Assembly (NCBI GenBank): GCA_044235425.1
Contig: JBIIHW010000011.1
Coordinates: 62,001 to 126,000, forward strand
Source: JBJSXJ01 sp044235425
Lineage (GTDB): Bacteria > Planctomycetota > Planctomycetia > Pirellulales > Pirellulaceae
Length of the DNA stretch: 64,000 nt
Direction of reading: 5' to 3'
The notes under the pieces are model-generated. The model did not search any database, was not told the origin of the DNA, and worked only from the letters and a program-made list of their open reading frames with translations. Position 1 is the stretch's first letter; each line of letters begins with the position of its first letter. A program made the position numbers and the translations under genes. Below, one piece after another: positions 52,267 through 61,709 of this stretch.

Positions 52267-53385
52267 ATGACGAACGGAGACCCTCCACCGCCACCGTCGG
52301 CTCCGTTTCCTCAGCCGCCTCCCTTTCCCCGTGTGCCGCCCGCGGAACCACCCGCTCCCGCTGCCGAAACGGTGGTGCCTCAACTGATTCAGCCCAGTGG
52401 CGCTGCGGTGACGGATACCATCGCTCGCATCCCGCAGCGCATGCGGGCTGTCCAGGCGGAGTTGCAAAAGGCCATCGTCGGTCAACAAAACAATGTCCAG
52501 GCACTGTTATATGCTCTGCTGGCCCGTGGTCACTGTTTGCTGGTCGGCGTCCCGGGGCTAGCGAAGACGATGCTCGTACAGGCGCTGGCCCGCGTCCTCA
52601 ATCTGTCGTTCAAGCGAATTCAGTTCACTCCGGATTTGATGCCGGCCGACATTACCGGCACGACGATCCTCAGCCGCGAGCCAGGTGATGATCGCGCCTT
52701 CAAATTCGTTCGCGGACCAATCTTCACGCAGCTCTTGCTGGCCGATGAAATCAACCGCACCCCGCCCAAGACCCAAGCCGCGCTACTCGAGGCGATGCAG
52801 GAAAAGACGGTCACCGTTGCCGGTCAAACTTGGCCGCTGGAGGAACCTTTTTTCGTGCTGGCAACTCAAAACCCCATAGAACAGGAAGGCACTTATCCCC
52901 TGCCTGAAGCGCAGCTGGATCGGTTTCTGTTTGAATTGCCAGTGGAGTACCCCAGTTTGGAAGAAGAGCGGCGGATTGTGGCACAGCATTCCTTCACGCC
53001 GCTCGATCAGCTTTCGACGATCCTGGAGCGACACGAGATTCTGGTTTTCCGGGACGCTGTTTCGCGCATTCCGGCCGCGCCTAACGTAATTGACTACGCC
53101 GTACGCCTGACCCGTGCCACTCGCCCCGACGACCCCGCCCTGCTGCCCGAACTGCGAAAACTGATTCGCTGGGGGGCGAGTCCGCGAGCGAGTCAGAACA
53201 TGTTGTTGGCCGCTCGGGCCCGTGCCGCCTGTGAAGGACGCTTCAATGTTGCCTGCGAGGACATTGCCGCCGTCGCTCCCCTGATCCTTCGGCATCGAGT
53301 GCTGCGGTCGTTCCAGGCGGAAGCCGAGGGACGCACGGTGGATGATCTGGTGGCGACAATCTTGCGAACCGTTCCCCGTTCCTAA
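52267..53385 (+). CDS. MoxR-family AAA+ ATPase
   Basis: A 372-residue chaperone-like ATPase. A Pro-rich tail of 50 residues precedes the AAA+ core with Walker A VGVPGLAKTMLVQAL, Walker B LLADEINRTPPKTQ and sensor 1 FFVLATQNPIEQEGTYPLPE. The C-terminal lid includes WGASPRASQNMLLAARARA. MoxR proteins activate or assemble proteins with VWA domains, matching the genes that follow. It opens a tightly spaced six-gene operon: the next gene starts 9 bp later. Confidence 0.93.
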   Translation: MTNGDPPPPPSAPFPQPPPFPRVPPAEPPAPAAETVVPQLIQPSGAAVTDTIARIPQRMRAVQAELQKAIVGQQNNVQALLYALLARGHCLLVGVPGLAKTMLVQALARVLNLSFKRIQFTPDLMPADITGTTILSREPGDDRAFKFVRGPIFTQLLLADEINRTPPKTQAALLEAMQEKTVTVAGQTWPLEEPFFVLATQNPIEQEGTYPLPEAQLDRFLFELPVEYPSLEEERRIVAQHSFTPLDQLSTILERHEILVFRDAVSRIPAAPNVIDYAVRLTRATRPDDPALLPELRKLIRWGASPRASQNMLLAARARAACEGRFNVACEDIAAVAPLILRHRVLRSFQAEAEGRTVDDLVATILRTVPRS

Positions 53386-53394
53386 TCCTTGGGA

Positions 53395-54318
53395 ATGACG
53401 CCCGTGAGTGTCTCTTCTACGACTCGACAGCGCTTTGATCCGCGCTTTCTCGCGACGCTCGGATCACTTGATTTGCGCGCTCGCTACCTCGTGGAAGGCT
53501 ATCTCAGCGGACTGCACGAAAGTCCGTTTCATGGGTTCAGTGTCGAGTTTAGCGAGTATCGTGAATATGAACCGGGAGATGATCCACGGCATGTGGACTG
53601 GCGAGTGTTTGCCCGCAGCGAACGACTTTATATCAAGCAGTTCATGCAGGAGACGAACCTGCAGGCCTACCTGCTATGTGATACCAGTCGGTCGATGGAG
53701 TATGGTGGCAGTGCCGCCTGGGGATCGAAGCTGGACGTGGCACGCTGTTTAGCCGCGGCCCTGGCATGGCTGTTGATCAAACAAAATGACGCCGTTGGTT
53801 GGCTGGCCTTTACCAATCAGGAACCGATTCCGGACTTGGTGCGGCCTTCCCAGCGGCCCAGCCAGTATGGCACGCTGCTGCGACATCTCGAACAAGTTCG
53901 ACCGCGCGTTGATTCCTGCCTTGCACCGCTCCTGCTCCACGCCGCTCGCTTGATTCAGCGCCGCAGCTTGCTCATCGTGATTTCTGATCTACTCGAACCG
54001 GCCGCCGAACTCACCCGCGCCTTGCAGGAGCTACGGTTTCGCGGCCAAGATCTACTGGTCCTGCAAGTGCTCGACCGCGATGAACTCGACTTTCCCTTTC
54101 GCGGGGATCAAGTCTTTGAGGATTTAGAAACGGGAGTGCGTCGTCGAGTTTCACCGGAAGTGGTCCGTGAGCAATATCAAAGGCGCTTGCAAGCTTTCAT
54201 GCAAACGCACACGGATCAGCTGCGTGGTTTGGAAATTCAGCATGCGCTGGTGACGACCGATACGGCGCCGTGGCAAGCTATTTCCACCGTACTTCAGGAA
54301 CGCAGGCGGCTGGTATGA
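53395..54318 (+). CDS. DUF58 domain protein
   Basis: A 307-residue protein with the DUF58 signature: HGFSVEFSEYREYEPGDDPR, then HVDWRVFARSERLYIKQF and the VWA-like LLCDTSRSMEYG. The ATG is used; a TTG two codons earlier lies in the same frame. DUF58 proteins occur with MoxR ATPases and are thought to be their VWA-type clients. The 3' end overlaps the next gene in an ATGA arrangement, so the two are translationally coupled. Confidence 0.92.
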   Translation: MTPVSVSSTTRQRFDPRFLATLGSLDLRARYLVEGYLSGLHESPFHGFSVEFSEYREYEPGDDPRHVDWRVFARSERLYIKQFMQETNLQAYLLCDTSRSMEYGGSAAWGSKLDVARCLAAALAWLLIKQNDAVGWLAFTNQEPIPDLVRPSQRPSQYGTLLRHLEQVRPRVDSCLAPLLLHAARLIQRRSLLIVISDLLEPAAELTRALQELRFRGQDLLVLQVLDRDELDFPFRGDQVFEDLETGVRRRVSPEVVREQYQRRLQAFMQTHTDQLRGLEIQHALVTTDTAPWQAISTVLQERRRLV

Positions 54319-56408
54319 GTTTCTCCTTTCTTTATCCGCTCTGCTGGCTCGGTGCCATCGCCCTCGCCGCACCCATCTGGTTGCATCTACGTCGTCGTAG
54401 TGAGCAGCAAGTAGTTTTGTTTTCGGCTCTGCGTTTCCTCGACGACCAGCCGCAGCCGCAAACCGCTCCGCTCCGTATTCGCCAGCCACTACTGCTCGCT
54501 CTGCGTCTTCTCGCCTTACTCGCGATTATCGCCGCTTTCGCCTGGCCCTTCATTCCCTCAGACCGCACGATCGCGGTCACGACCAGCCATGTGTATTTGC
54601 TCGATAGCACGCTTAGTAATCGAGCCGGTCAGCGCTGGCAAACTGATCGCGAGCAGCTTCTCAGCGCCATCCGCCAAGCGCCCGTGACAACACAAATCGC
54701 CGTGGTAGAACTCCGCGCAACGCCCCGCGTAATCGTGGATTGGAGCACTTCTCGCGCGGCCGCCCTGGCTGCGGTGGAGCAGCTTGAGCCAACCTACGAA
54801 CGTGGCTCCTACCAAATGGCCTTTCGACTGGGCGAATCCCTGCTTGCTCGCTCACTCGGTTCCGATCATCAAATGACCTTGCTTGGTGATAGCCAGAAAA
54901 ACCAATGGACCGACGAGCAGACTGGGGCGCCATTTTTGTTGCCACAACAGGTTCATTTACCCATCATCACCATGGAATCGCAGCCCAACGTGGCGCTCTT
55001 CGCGCCGCGACTGCAGCGGGTGTTCCTGGGCGATCGAACGCGGGTGGAATGCTCCGTGCGACTCGCCCGATATGGTGAATTGAAACAGGCTGAGCTACGA
55101 ATCAACGTGCCAGGACAGTTCTCCGAGCAGCGTACGGTGAAATTCGACCGAGATGAAGATGAAGTACAAATTGAACTCTCCTGGGAAGCACCACCGACTG
55201 CCGGCGTGCAAGGCGAGCTGACCATCATCGCGCCCGGGGATTCACTTTCCGCTGATGATCACGTTTACTTTGGCTTGCCACCGGTGAAACCTGGTCGAGT
55301 CCTCTGCCTGGCTCGGTCTTCTTATTTGCGGGCAGCCTTGTCTCCTGATGTGATGCAAGGACGCTGGACGACCGAAGTGCGCGAGGAGCCACCCTGGGAT
55401 ACCAGTCAGACAACCGCATTAGCTGATGCGATCATTGTGGAAAGTCATTATTTGGCCAGGCCCGAGGCTCGCGACCTCACGCAGGAGTACTTGAGACAAG
55501 GACTTGGAGTGCTCGTACTACTCGATCAACTCAATTCGAGCGCTCTTGCCTTTCTACGTGAGCAGGGAGTGGATACGCGCTCGGTGGTCGAGCAGAGCCA
55601 AGATCCTGCCGTCCTACGCTACGTCTTTGCCGACCATCCGATTTTTCGGCCCTTTCGCTCACCCGATTTTGGCAACTTGCTCGACTTACGATTTTACCGC
55701 TATCGACGACTCGCTCTGGGGGATGCAACCCCGCTGGCGTTTTCGCAAACCGGTGATCCGCTGATGTTACAGGTGGATCGCGGTCGCGGGAGCTTACTGC
55801 TGATGGCTTTCGGGCTCGAGCGCGAAGATACCAATTGGCCCCTGCAAATCTCCTTTGTTCCCTTTCTGGATCTCTGTCTCCAACGAATTCGCGCGCAAAG
55901 CAGTTTGCCGACGGATGCGTTGCCGGGCGAAGCGTGCATTTGGACGGTCGCCGCGGAGGGCCCGCTCACTCTGCAGAGATGTACGTTGACTGCCCAAAAA
56001 GATGTCCCCAACGATCCTGTCGCAACGGCTGCGGTCCCGGATTCCGCAGTCGTCGTGCAGGCCCCGGTGGAATCGGGCCGCGTCGAGTTTACTGCCCCGG
56101 AAAAACCGGGCTTGTATTCCGTGAGTCTGGATGGCGGCAAGACCATGAGCCATCTCTTACAGGTCAATCCTGCGATCGAAGAATCGGTGCTCGCCTACGC
56201 GTCTGGTGACGAAGTTCTCGCCAGTTGGCGACGGCCGGAAGCGGAGATCCATGCAGCCCAAGCCGCGACGCAAGATTCCACCTTCGCATTGACGCGCGCG
56301 GAAATCATGCGTCAGACTGTCTGGTGGTGGTTACTGGCGGCAGGCACCGTAGCCCTCTTATTTGAGTCCTGGTGGCTGCTGCGTCCCCTGAAAGCAATTC
56401 GGAGCTGA
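54315..56408 (+). CDS. BatA-type membrane protein with degenerate VWA domain
   Basis: A 697-residue protein with the N-terminal BatA/aerotolerance motif (SFLYPLCWLGAIALAAPIWL) forming the first membrane helix and a second at about 57-80. A VWA-like domain follows with VYLLDSTLSNRAGQRW, where the metal site reads D-x-T-x-S rather than D-x-S-x-S, so metal binding may be altered. The large middle part is periplasmic or cytoplasmic beta-rich sequence, and a last helix lies at about 670-690 (WWWLLAAGTVALLFESWWLL). It shares the ATGA overlap with DUF58 and sits 4 bp before the next gene. It is probably a client or assembly partner of MoxR. Confidence 0.85.
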   Translation: MSFSFLYPLCWLGAIALAAPIWLHLRRRSEQQVVLFSALRFLDDQPQPQTAPLRIRQPLLLALRLLALLAIIAAFAWPFIPSDRTIAVTTSHVYLLDSTLSNRAGQRWQTDREQLLSAIRQAPVTTQIAVVELRATPRVIVDWSTSRAAALAAVEQLEPTYERGSYQMAFRLGESLLARSLGSDHQMTLLGDSQKNQWTDEQTGAPFLLPQQVHLPIITMESQPNVALFAPRLQRVFLGDRTRVECSVRLARYGELKQAELRINVPGQFSEQRTVKFDRDEDEVQIELSWEAPPTAGVQGELTIIAPGDSLSADDHVYFGLPPVKPGRVLCLARSSYLRAALSPDVMQGRWTTEVREEPPWDTSQTTALADAIIVESHYLARPEARDLTQEYLRQGLGVLVLLDQLNSSALAFLREQGVDTRSVVEQSQDPAVLRYVFADHPIFRPFRSPDFGNLLDLRFYRYRRLALGDATPLAFSQTGDPLMLQVDRGRGSLLLMAFGLEREDTNWPLQISFVPFLDLCLQRIRAQSSLPTDALPGEACIWTVAAEGPLTLQRCTLTAQKDVPNDPVATAAVPDSAVVVQAPVESGRVEFTAPEKPGLYSVSLDGGKTMSHLLQVNPAIEESVLAYASGDEVLASWRRPEAEIHAAQAATQDSTFALTRAEIMRQTVWWWLLAAGTVALLFESWWLLRPLKAIRS

Positions 56409-56412
56409 ACCG

Positions 56413-59400
56413 ATGCACCAAGGTGTTGTGGTTGATCGACGAATCGAGCAAGCGGAACTGCGTTGGCGCTGGCGTCGCTGGTTCCGCATGACGCTTGCCC
56501 TCCTGATCCTGCTGCTCGTAGCCGTCTTGGTGATCCATGTCCTGGTGACTGTCGAATGGTTGACGAGTCGCTCATTTTATTCCGGTCTACTGGTGACCAG
56601 CTGTGTAGCAGCCGCACTGAGTTGGTTGATTGGTACGCTCTTCATCGTGCTCCGACCTGTCCCGCCCGAATGGTTGGCCGCAGCCCTCGAACGCGCTCAA
56701 CCGCAGCTTGCGGATCGAGTCCATACGTCGGTCTATCTGGATGAAATGTTGCGCTCATCCCCTACCCGCGGCGTCAACCCAGCGATCGGTCCCATGCGCG
56801 AACAGGCGGACATCATGCAAAGTCTCGCTGCCAAGATCCGCGATCAGGCAGGGACGATTCTGCGCGTGCCCGCTTCGTCACCACTGTTTCCCGATGCACC
56901 CATCCTATGGCGAGTGCTACTTTTTTTGTCGTTGCTTCTCGCCGTCGATCTGTTCCTTTGGAAGGCAGAGCCCTGGAAAAAACTGAGAAGCAACACGGTT
57001 GCCGTAACACCTGTCTCACAAACCAACAACGCACTGACGATTCCGCCTCCCACAGCCGACGTGCGCGAAGAATCAGCTCCCTGGGGAGAGGTTCGCATTA
57101 CTGAGCCCGGTGTGGATGTGCAGATGACCAGCCTCGATTCGCTCCTGCTGCAAATCGAAGCGACCACCAATGGCACATTGCAGTCCGTTACGTGGCACGT
57201 GGCGCGCAACGGCGGTGAGTGGCGTGCGGAACTGCTGCCCGAACCGACCGACCCTCGCTATGTCACCTATCGGCGCGAAGTGAATGCACCGCAGTGGAAT
57301 CTGCGCGATTGGGATTTGGTAACCTACTACGCCGAAGCACAAACCAAGGCGGGGCAAACCTATCGCTCACGCGAATACCTGATTGAGATCGTGCCCCTGC
57401 TGGCGGATGAGCAGCGCATCTTTGCTCGCAGCGATGATTCAGCAGCCAGTGAACCAGCTGATGACAACGAGGAAACAGCGGATCCAAATGCCGCGAACTT
57501 ATTTGCGGAGCTCTCGCAAGTACTGGCCGATCAGCGCGAAGTGGTACGGCAGTTGGCGGCCGAGGCAGCCGCTCATTCGAGCAGCGAGCCTTCGTTGCAA
57601 AAGGAGCCGGCAGCGAACGCACAAACGGAGCGTGAACGATTCCCAAAAGACAAACAGCGACTGCAGGCGCTGCGACAGCGCGAGCAGCAGTTGAGCGAGG
57701 CGATACGGCTGCTATCGGCGAAGCTACGAGCAAGCAGTGCGCAGTGGGATTTGCCACAAGAGGAGCAAACGAAACTCGACCAACAGCTCCGACAGTATCT
57801 CAAGCAGGCTGAACGGGCGCTGCGGAATACCGCGGAAGCACTACAACATGGATTGGTCGAAGAAGCCAAGCCGACCGCCGAGCAAGCGCTCCAGAAGATG
57901 GCAGACGCGCGTCAACATCTTTACCAGTCACTGGCACAAGCCGCCGAAAAGTCGTCCTCGGGAAATACAAACGCGGCTGCCGATCCACTCTCAAGTTCGT
58001 CGCCGCCCCCCGCGAACACAGCACGTGATCCTGTGAAACCAGATCCCGAATTGGCCGCCAAACTCACTCAGCAAATGCTGTGGGATCAGCAGCAGGCGGC
58101 CGAACGACGCGAGGGGCTGCAACGAGCACTCGAAGAACTGACGCAGCGACAGCGGCAGTTGGCCGAACAGGTGGATCCTCGTCGCCCGGATCAGATTCCT
58201 GGCCAGGCTGCCAGGCAAGAGCAAATGAATTTGGAACTGGACGAGCAGGTGGAACGTGACGCTAGCGATATGCCTTCCCTGCAAGCTGTTGCTGGTCAAA
58301 AGCAAGCTGCTCGTCAAGCGATGCGCGAGGCTGCACAGGCACTGCGTGGCGGCAGTCCACACATGAAGGAACTCTCTCAAGCGGCTGCCCAGCAGCTGCA
58401 AAAACTTACCGATGATCTGCGACAGGAAAACGAATTTGCGGATCTCGTTGATCGCCAGCAGCTAAAACAAGCCTGGAAACAGCAAGCCAAACGCTGGGAC
58501 GAACTCAGCCAAAACAGCGAGCCGGCCTCCGAAAAACGACTGACCAGAGAACTGGAGACGACGCGCGAACTAAGCCAACAAACCGATCGGTTGCTCCAGC
58601 GCAGTCCGGCTACGGATGACCTACGGCCCTCAGAACCAAACCGTGCGGAGCAAAACCGTGCGGAGCAAAACCGTGCGGAGCAAAACCGTGCGGAGCAAAA
58701 GCCGGGAGAAAAACCGGGAGACGAACCATCAGAAAAACCGGAAGAAAAAAACGACGAGAAGCAGTCCGCAGATTCATTTGAACAAAAGTGGTCGTCGCTT
58801 AAAGAAAAGATTGCCGGCCAATGTGAACAGGTTGGCACGTCACCGGGAGGTACCCCTCGTAGTCAAGCAGCTGCGGAATTATCGAAGACAATCCAGGAAC
58901 TTGCTCAGTCGATGGGCAGTAAGCAGTCCTCTCCGTCTCCGTCTCCATCACCATCACCATCACCATCACCATCACCATCACCATCACCATCACCAGCACC
59001 AGCACCATCTCCATCACCATCTCCATCTTCATCCCCGGGCGAAACACCATCGCCCTCTCCCGGGCCTCGCACAGGCGATCCACTCACCCGTGGTATGCGG
59101 GCTCTTGAGAGTCTCGCTCGCGATCAGGATCGCGCGGCCGATTCCGCGCCGATGCTCCAGCCCAGCCAGCAATCCCGCTTGAGACAGGATGCCAAACAAA
59201 ACTTAACGCAGGGAGTGCGCGGCCGCTGGGGACAGAATGAACGTAGTGAACGAGTGGTGAAGGAGATCGGCGAGCTGCTGGATGACGAGCGAACTCGGAT
59301 CGATGCAGCGGTGGTCGAACGACTTCAGCGGCAAATCCAGCAAGTGCAAACGGAGGCGACGGGCGGGCAAGATGAACGGGAACAGCCACCGAGCGGTGGA

Positions 59401-59487
59401 GCGTACGTGGATCCCAGTCGTCTGCCGCCCAGTTACCGCCGCTCGATCGAACGCTACTTCCAGAAACTGTCTGAGCAGAACCGATGA
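56413..59487 (+). CDS. Large membrane-anchored coiled-coil protein with low-complexity repeats
   Basis: A 1024-residue protein: three hydrophobic helices in the first 190 residues (about 28-52, 58-80 and 162-182), then a beta-rich part. From about 340 to 760 it is a Gln/Glu/Arg/Ala-rich coiled coil. This is followed by four RAEQN pentapeptides, an SPSPSP tract (about 838-880) and a C-terminal segment ending in SYRRSIERYFQKLSEQNR. It recalls DUF4175-type proteins, with low certainty. No catalytic motif is visible. Its place between two VWA proteins suggests a structural spine of a MoxR-controlled envelope complex. Confidence 0.82.
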   Translation: MHQGVVVDRRIEQAELRWRWRRWFRMTLALLILLLVAVLVIHVLVTVEWLTSRSFYSGLLVTSCVAAALSWLIGTLFIVLRPVPPEWLAAALERAQPQLADRVHTSVYLDEMLRSSPTRGVNPAIGPMREQADIMQSLAAKIRDQAGTILRVPASSPLFPDAPILWRVLLFLSLLLAVDLFLWKAEPWKKLRSNTVAVTPVSQTNNALTIPPPTADVREESAPWGEVRITEPGVDVQMTSLDSLLLQIEATTNGTLQSVTWHVARNGGEWRAELLPEPTDPRYVTYRREVNAPQWNLRDWDLVTYYAEAQTKAGQTYRSREYLIEIVPLLADEQRIFARSDDSAASEPADDNEETADPNAANLFAELSQVLADQREVVRQLAAEAAAHSSSEPSLQKEPAANAQTERERFPKDKQRLQALRQREQQLSEAIRLLSAKLRASSAQWDLPQEEQTKLDQQLRQYLKQAERALRNTAEALQHGLVEEAKPTAEQALQKMADARQHLYQSLAQAAEKSSSGNTNAAADPLSSSSPPPANTARDPVKPDPELAAKLTQQMLWDQQQAAERREGLQRALEELTQRQRQLAEQVDPRRPDQIPGQAARQEQMNLELDEQVERDASDMPSLQAVAGQKQAARQAMREAAQALRGGSPHMKELSQAAAQQLQKLTDDLRQENEFADLVDRQQLKQAWKQQAKRWDELSQNSEPASEKRLTRELETTRELSQQTDRLLQRSPATDDLRPSEPNRAEQNRAEQNRAEQNRAEQKPGEKPGDEPSEKPEEKNDEKQSADSFEQKWSSLKEKIAGQCEQVGTSPGGTPRSQAAAELSKTIQELAQSMGSKQSSPSPSPSPSPSPSPSPSPSPSPAPAPSPSPSPSSSPGETPSPSPGPRTGDPLTRGMRALESLARDQDRAADSAPMLQPSQQSRLRQDAKQNLTQGVRGRWGQNERSERVVKEIGELLDDERTRIDAAVVERLQRQIQQVQTEATGGQDEREQPPSGGAYVDPSRLPPSYRRSIERYFQKLSEQNR
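58643..58702. repeat. 15-bp tandem repeat, 4 copies
   Basis: Four copies of GTGCGGAGCAAAACC, the last ending GC, encode the RAEQN repeats in the large coiled-coil protein. Confidence 0.92.
58943..58995. repeat. Hexanucleotide microsatellite (CCATCA)n
   Basis: About eight uninterrupted CCATCA hexamers followed by related CCAGCA and CCATCT units; they encode the SPSPSP tract. Because the unit is in frame, length changes alter only the linker. Confidence 0.92.
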
Positions 59488-61709
59488 TGCTGGAATTTGC
59501 TTGGCCCTGGGCACTCGGGTTGGGATTGCCGCTGCTGATCACGACGCTTGCCGTGACCATTTGGCAAGGCCGATCGTCTGGGCGATTCGGTGCCAGTCAA
59601 TGGCTGCTGCTAGCCCTGCGCGCCATCGCATTGCTGCTTTTGATTCTCCTGCTTGCCCAGCCGATGCTGGTGCAATCTCTCGATGAGCCACAAAAGCGTC
59701 CGCAAGCGATTGTCTTGTTCGACGTGAGCGAAAGCATGTCACTGCGTGAAGCCGGTAAAACTCGCTATCAGCTAGCACTCGACTTTGCACGAACCAAACT
59801 GCTGCCAGCGCTGTCGGCAAATGATTTCGAAGTGCAGGCCATCAGCTTTGCTGAGGATGCGGAACCGAAGAGCGGACCGGAGCTGGCAGCACTGACTCCC
59901 GCAGGCAAAAAAACGAACCTCGCGCGAGCGCTTACGGTCGCGGTCTCCAGTGCTCAACGCCCTCCAGTAGCCATCTTTGCACTCACCGACGGTGCCACCA
60001 ACGTTGATCAAGATCAGCGGCGCGGATTAGCGGCGATGGCCGATAGTCGAGTACCATTTGTAGGAATCGGTGTGGGAGCGGATGTCGGACCAATCACCGT
60101 CGGTATTCAGTATCTCGATGCGCCGGCCAGAGTCGCACCGAACCAAGAGTTTCGACTCGCCGTTCAGCTCGAAAGTGGCGGCGCCGGCGCACTGCCTCCA
60201 CTCGAACTGCTGCTGCTACGCGATGAAAAATTGATCGAGCGAAAAACGTTGGAGCCGCAGTCGGCGGGACGTGTTTGGCGGGAGTCGTTCCCGGTCACGG
60301 AGCAGGAGCCTGGCAATCATCGCTATCGAGTGGAACTACTCCCTCCAAGCGACCATGTGGTGCGAATGCAGCAGCGGCATGCCGAAGCACAGGTGCTGGT
60401 CACCGCAGAAAAAGAACTTCGAGTTCTCTTTGTGCAAAGTGCCTTGACGTGGGATTACAAATTCCTGCGACTGGCGCTGCAGAGTGATCCGTCCATTCGC
60501 TTGGCAGGACTCAGTCGTACGTCCAATTCCTCATTTTATTATCAGGATTATGAAAGCACGGAGGCGACGAGTGGTGGACTGCCGAAACGGCTCGAGGACT
60601 TGGCACCGTACTCAGTCGTGATCCTGTCCAGCATGCGTCACAGCGATCTCACCACCGAGCAGCAGGAAATGCTCGCGCGGTACGTGAGCGAACTGGGGGG
60701 TGGCTTGCTCATGATCGGTGGCGGTGAGACGTTCGATAGTTCCTGGAAAGGATCCCCACTCGAGAAACTACTCGCCGTCCGTTTTGCGGAATCATCGGCG
60801 ATGAATGGCCCACGGTTTGCCCTGAAATTATCGGAATCGGCACTGCAGCATCCAGCTTTCCAACTGGGGGGAGAGAGCGATAGTCGCAGCGCCTGGGAGA
60901 GTGTGGCGGCATTCGTCAGTTTTGCGAATGTCGACGAGGCTAAGCCGGGGGCCACGATCTGGGCGACCCATCCCAGCAGTCAGGGACCGCGCGGACCGCG
61001 CATATTGATGGCCAGTCAGCGATATGGAGCCGGACAGTCGGGCGTGATCTGCGTACAAGATTTTTGGCGCTGGCGTCTCGCCAAAGACGGTGATCCAAGA
61101 CATTTCGATCGCTTCTGGCAACAGTGGCTGCGTCATCTTGCCGATTCGCAGCGCGAGAATCTCACAATCTCAATCCTCGATCAGCAACTGCGTGTGGGCG
61201 GAACGGTGAAAGTGGAAATCGGTCGTCCGCGTTCATCGCAGTCGAGCACGGGTACGAACGAGGCTCTGCCGTATGATGTATTCGTCCGCGACCCAAACGG
61301 GCAGGAACTGCTGCGTCAGTCGCTGACGTTGTCGATGGGGCAGGATATGGAATTGACCTTCAAAACTGCAGAGCCGGGTATCTACACGATTGAGGTGAGT
61401 GATCGCAGCGGGGGTGTTGTGGCGTCGCGGACGATCGAGATCCGTGACGAGAACCTGGAATGGCTGCGGCCCACACGCGTAATGGATACCTTACAGCAGT
61501 GGGCCACCCTGTCGGGCGGATTGGCAAGGAAGATCGAGCATTGTGACGACGCTCAGGAATTGGTTCGGGAGGTGATCGATCAGCGCGAGACCGTTCGTCG
61601 GCAAACACCGGATCGTGAGCCGCTGGGAATGAACGCTGGGATGCTGCTGGTGATCGCCAGTTGTCTGGCTACCGAATGGGTGCTGAGGAAACGGTGGGGG
61701 AAAGCGTGA
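59484..61709 (+). CDS. VWA-domain membrane protein with amidotransferase-like segment
   Basis: A 741-residue protein. Two membrane helices (about 11-28 and 40-62) precede a VWA domain with an intact metal motif IVLFDVSESMS (80-84, D-x-S-x-S). Beta-rich Ig-like sequence follows. A Rossmann-like part contains YSVVILSSMRH and YVSELGGGLLMIGGGETFDS, as in class I glutamine amidotransferase-like domains of this family. A C-terminal helix ends the chain (MLLVIASCLATEWVLRKRW). The start overlaps the stop of the previous gene by 4 bp, and its own stop overlaps the next start by one base. Likely a MoxR client acting at the cytoplasmic membrane. Confidence 0.87.
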   Translation: MMLEFAWPWALGLGLPLLITTLAVTIWQGRSSGRFGASQWLLLALRAIALLLLILLLAQPMLVQSLDEPQKRPQAIVLFDVSESMSLREAGKTRYQLALDFARTKLLPALSANDFEVQAISFAEDAEPKSGPELAALTPAGKKTNLARALTVAVSSAQRPPVAIFALTDGATNVDQDQRRGLAAMADSRVPFVGIGVGADVGPITVGIQYLDAPARVAPNQEFRLAVQLESGGAGALPPLELLLLRDEKLIERKTLEPQSAGRVWRESFPVTEQEPGNHRYRVELLPPSDHVVRMQQRHAEAQVLVTAEKELRVLFVQSALTWDYKFLRLALQSDPSIRLAGLSRTSNSSFYYQDYESTEATSGGLPKRLEDLAPYSVVILSSMRHSDLTTEQQEMLARYVSELGGGLLMIGGGETFDSSWKGSPLEKLLAVRFAESSAMNGPRFALKLSESALQHPAFQLGGESDSRSAWESVAAFVSFANVDEAKPGATIWATHPSSQGPRGPRILMASQRYGAGQSGVICVQDFWRWRLAKDGDPRHFDRFWQQWLRHLADSQRENLTISILDQQLRVGGTVKVEIGRPRSSQSSTGTNEALPYDVFVRDPNGQELLRQSLTLSMGQDMELTFKTAEPGIYTIEVSDRSGGVVASRTIEIRDENLEWLRPTRVMDTLQQWATLSGGLARKIEHCDDAQELVREVIDQRETVRRQTPDREPLGMNAGMLLVIASCLATEWVLRKRWGKA

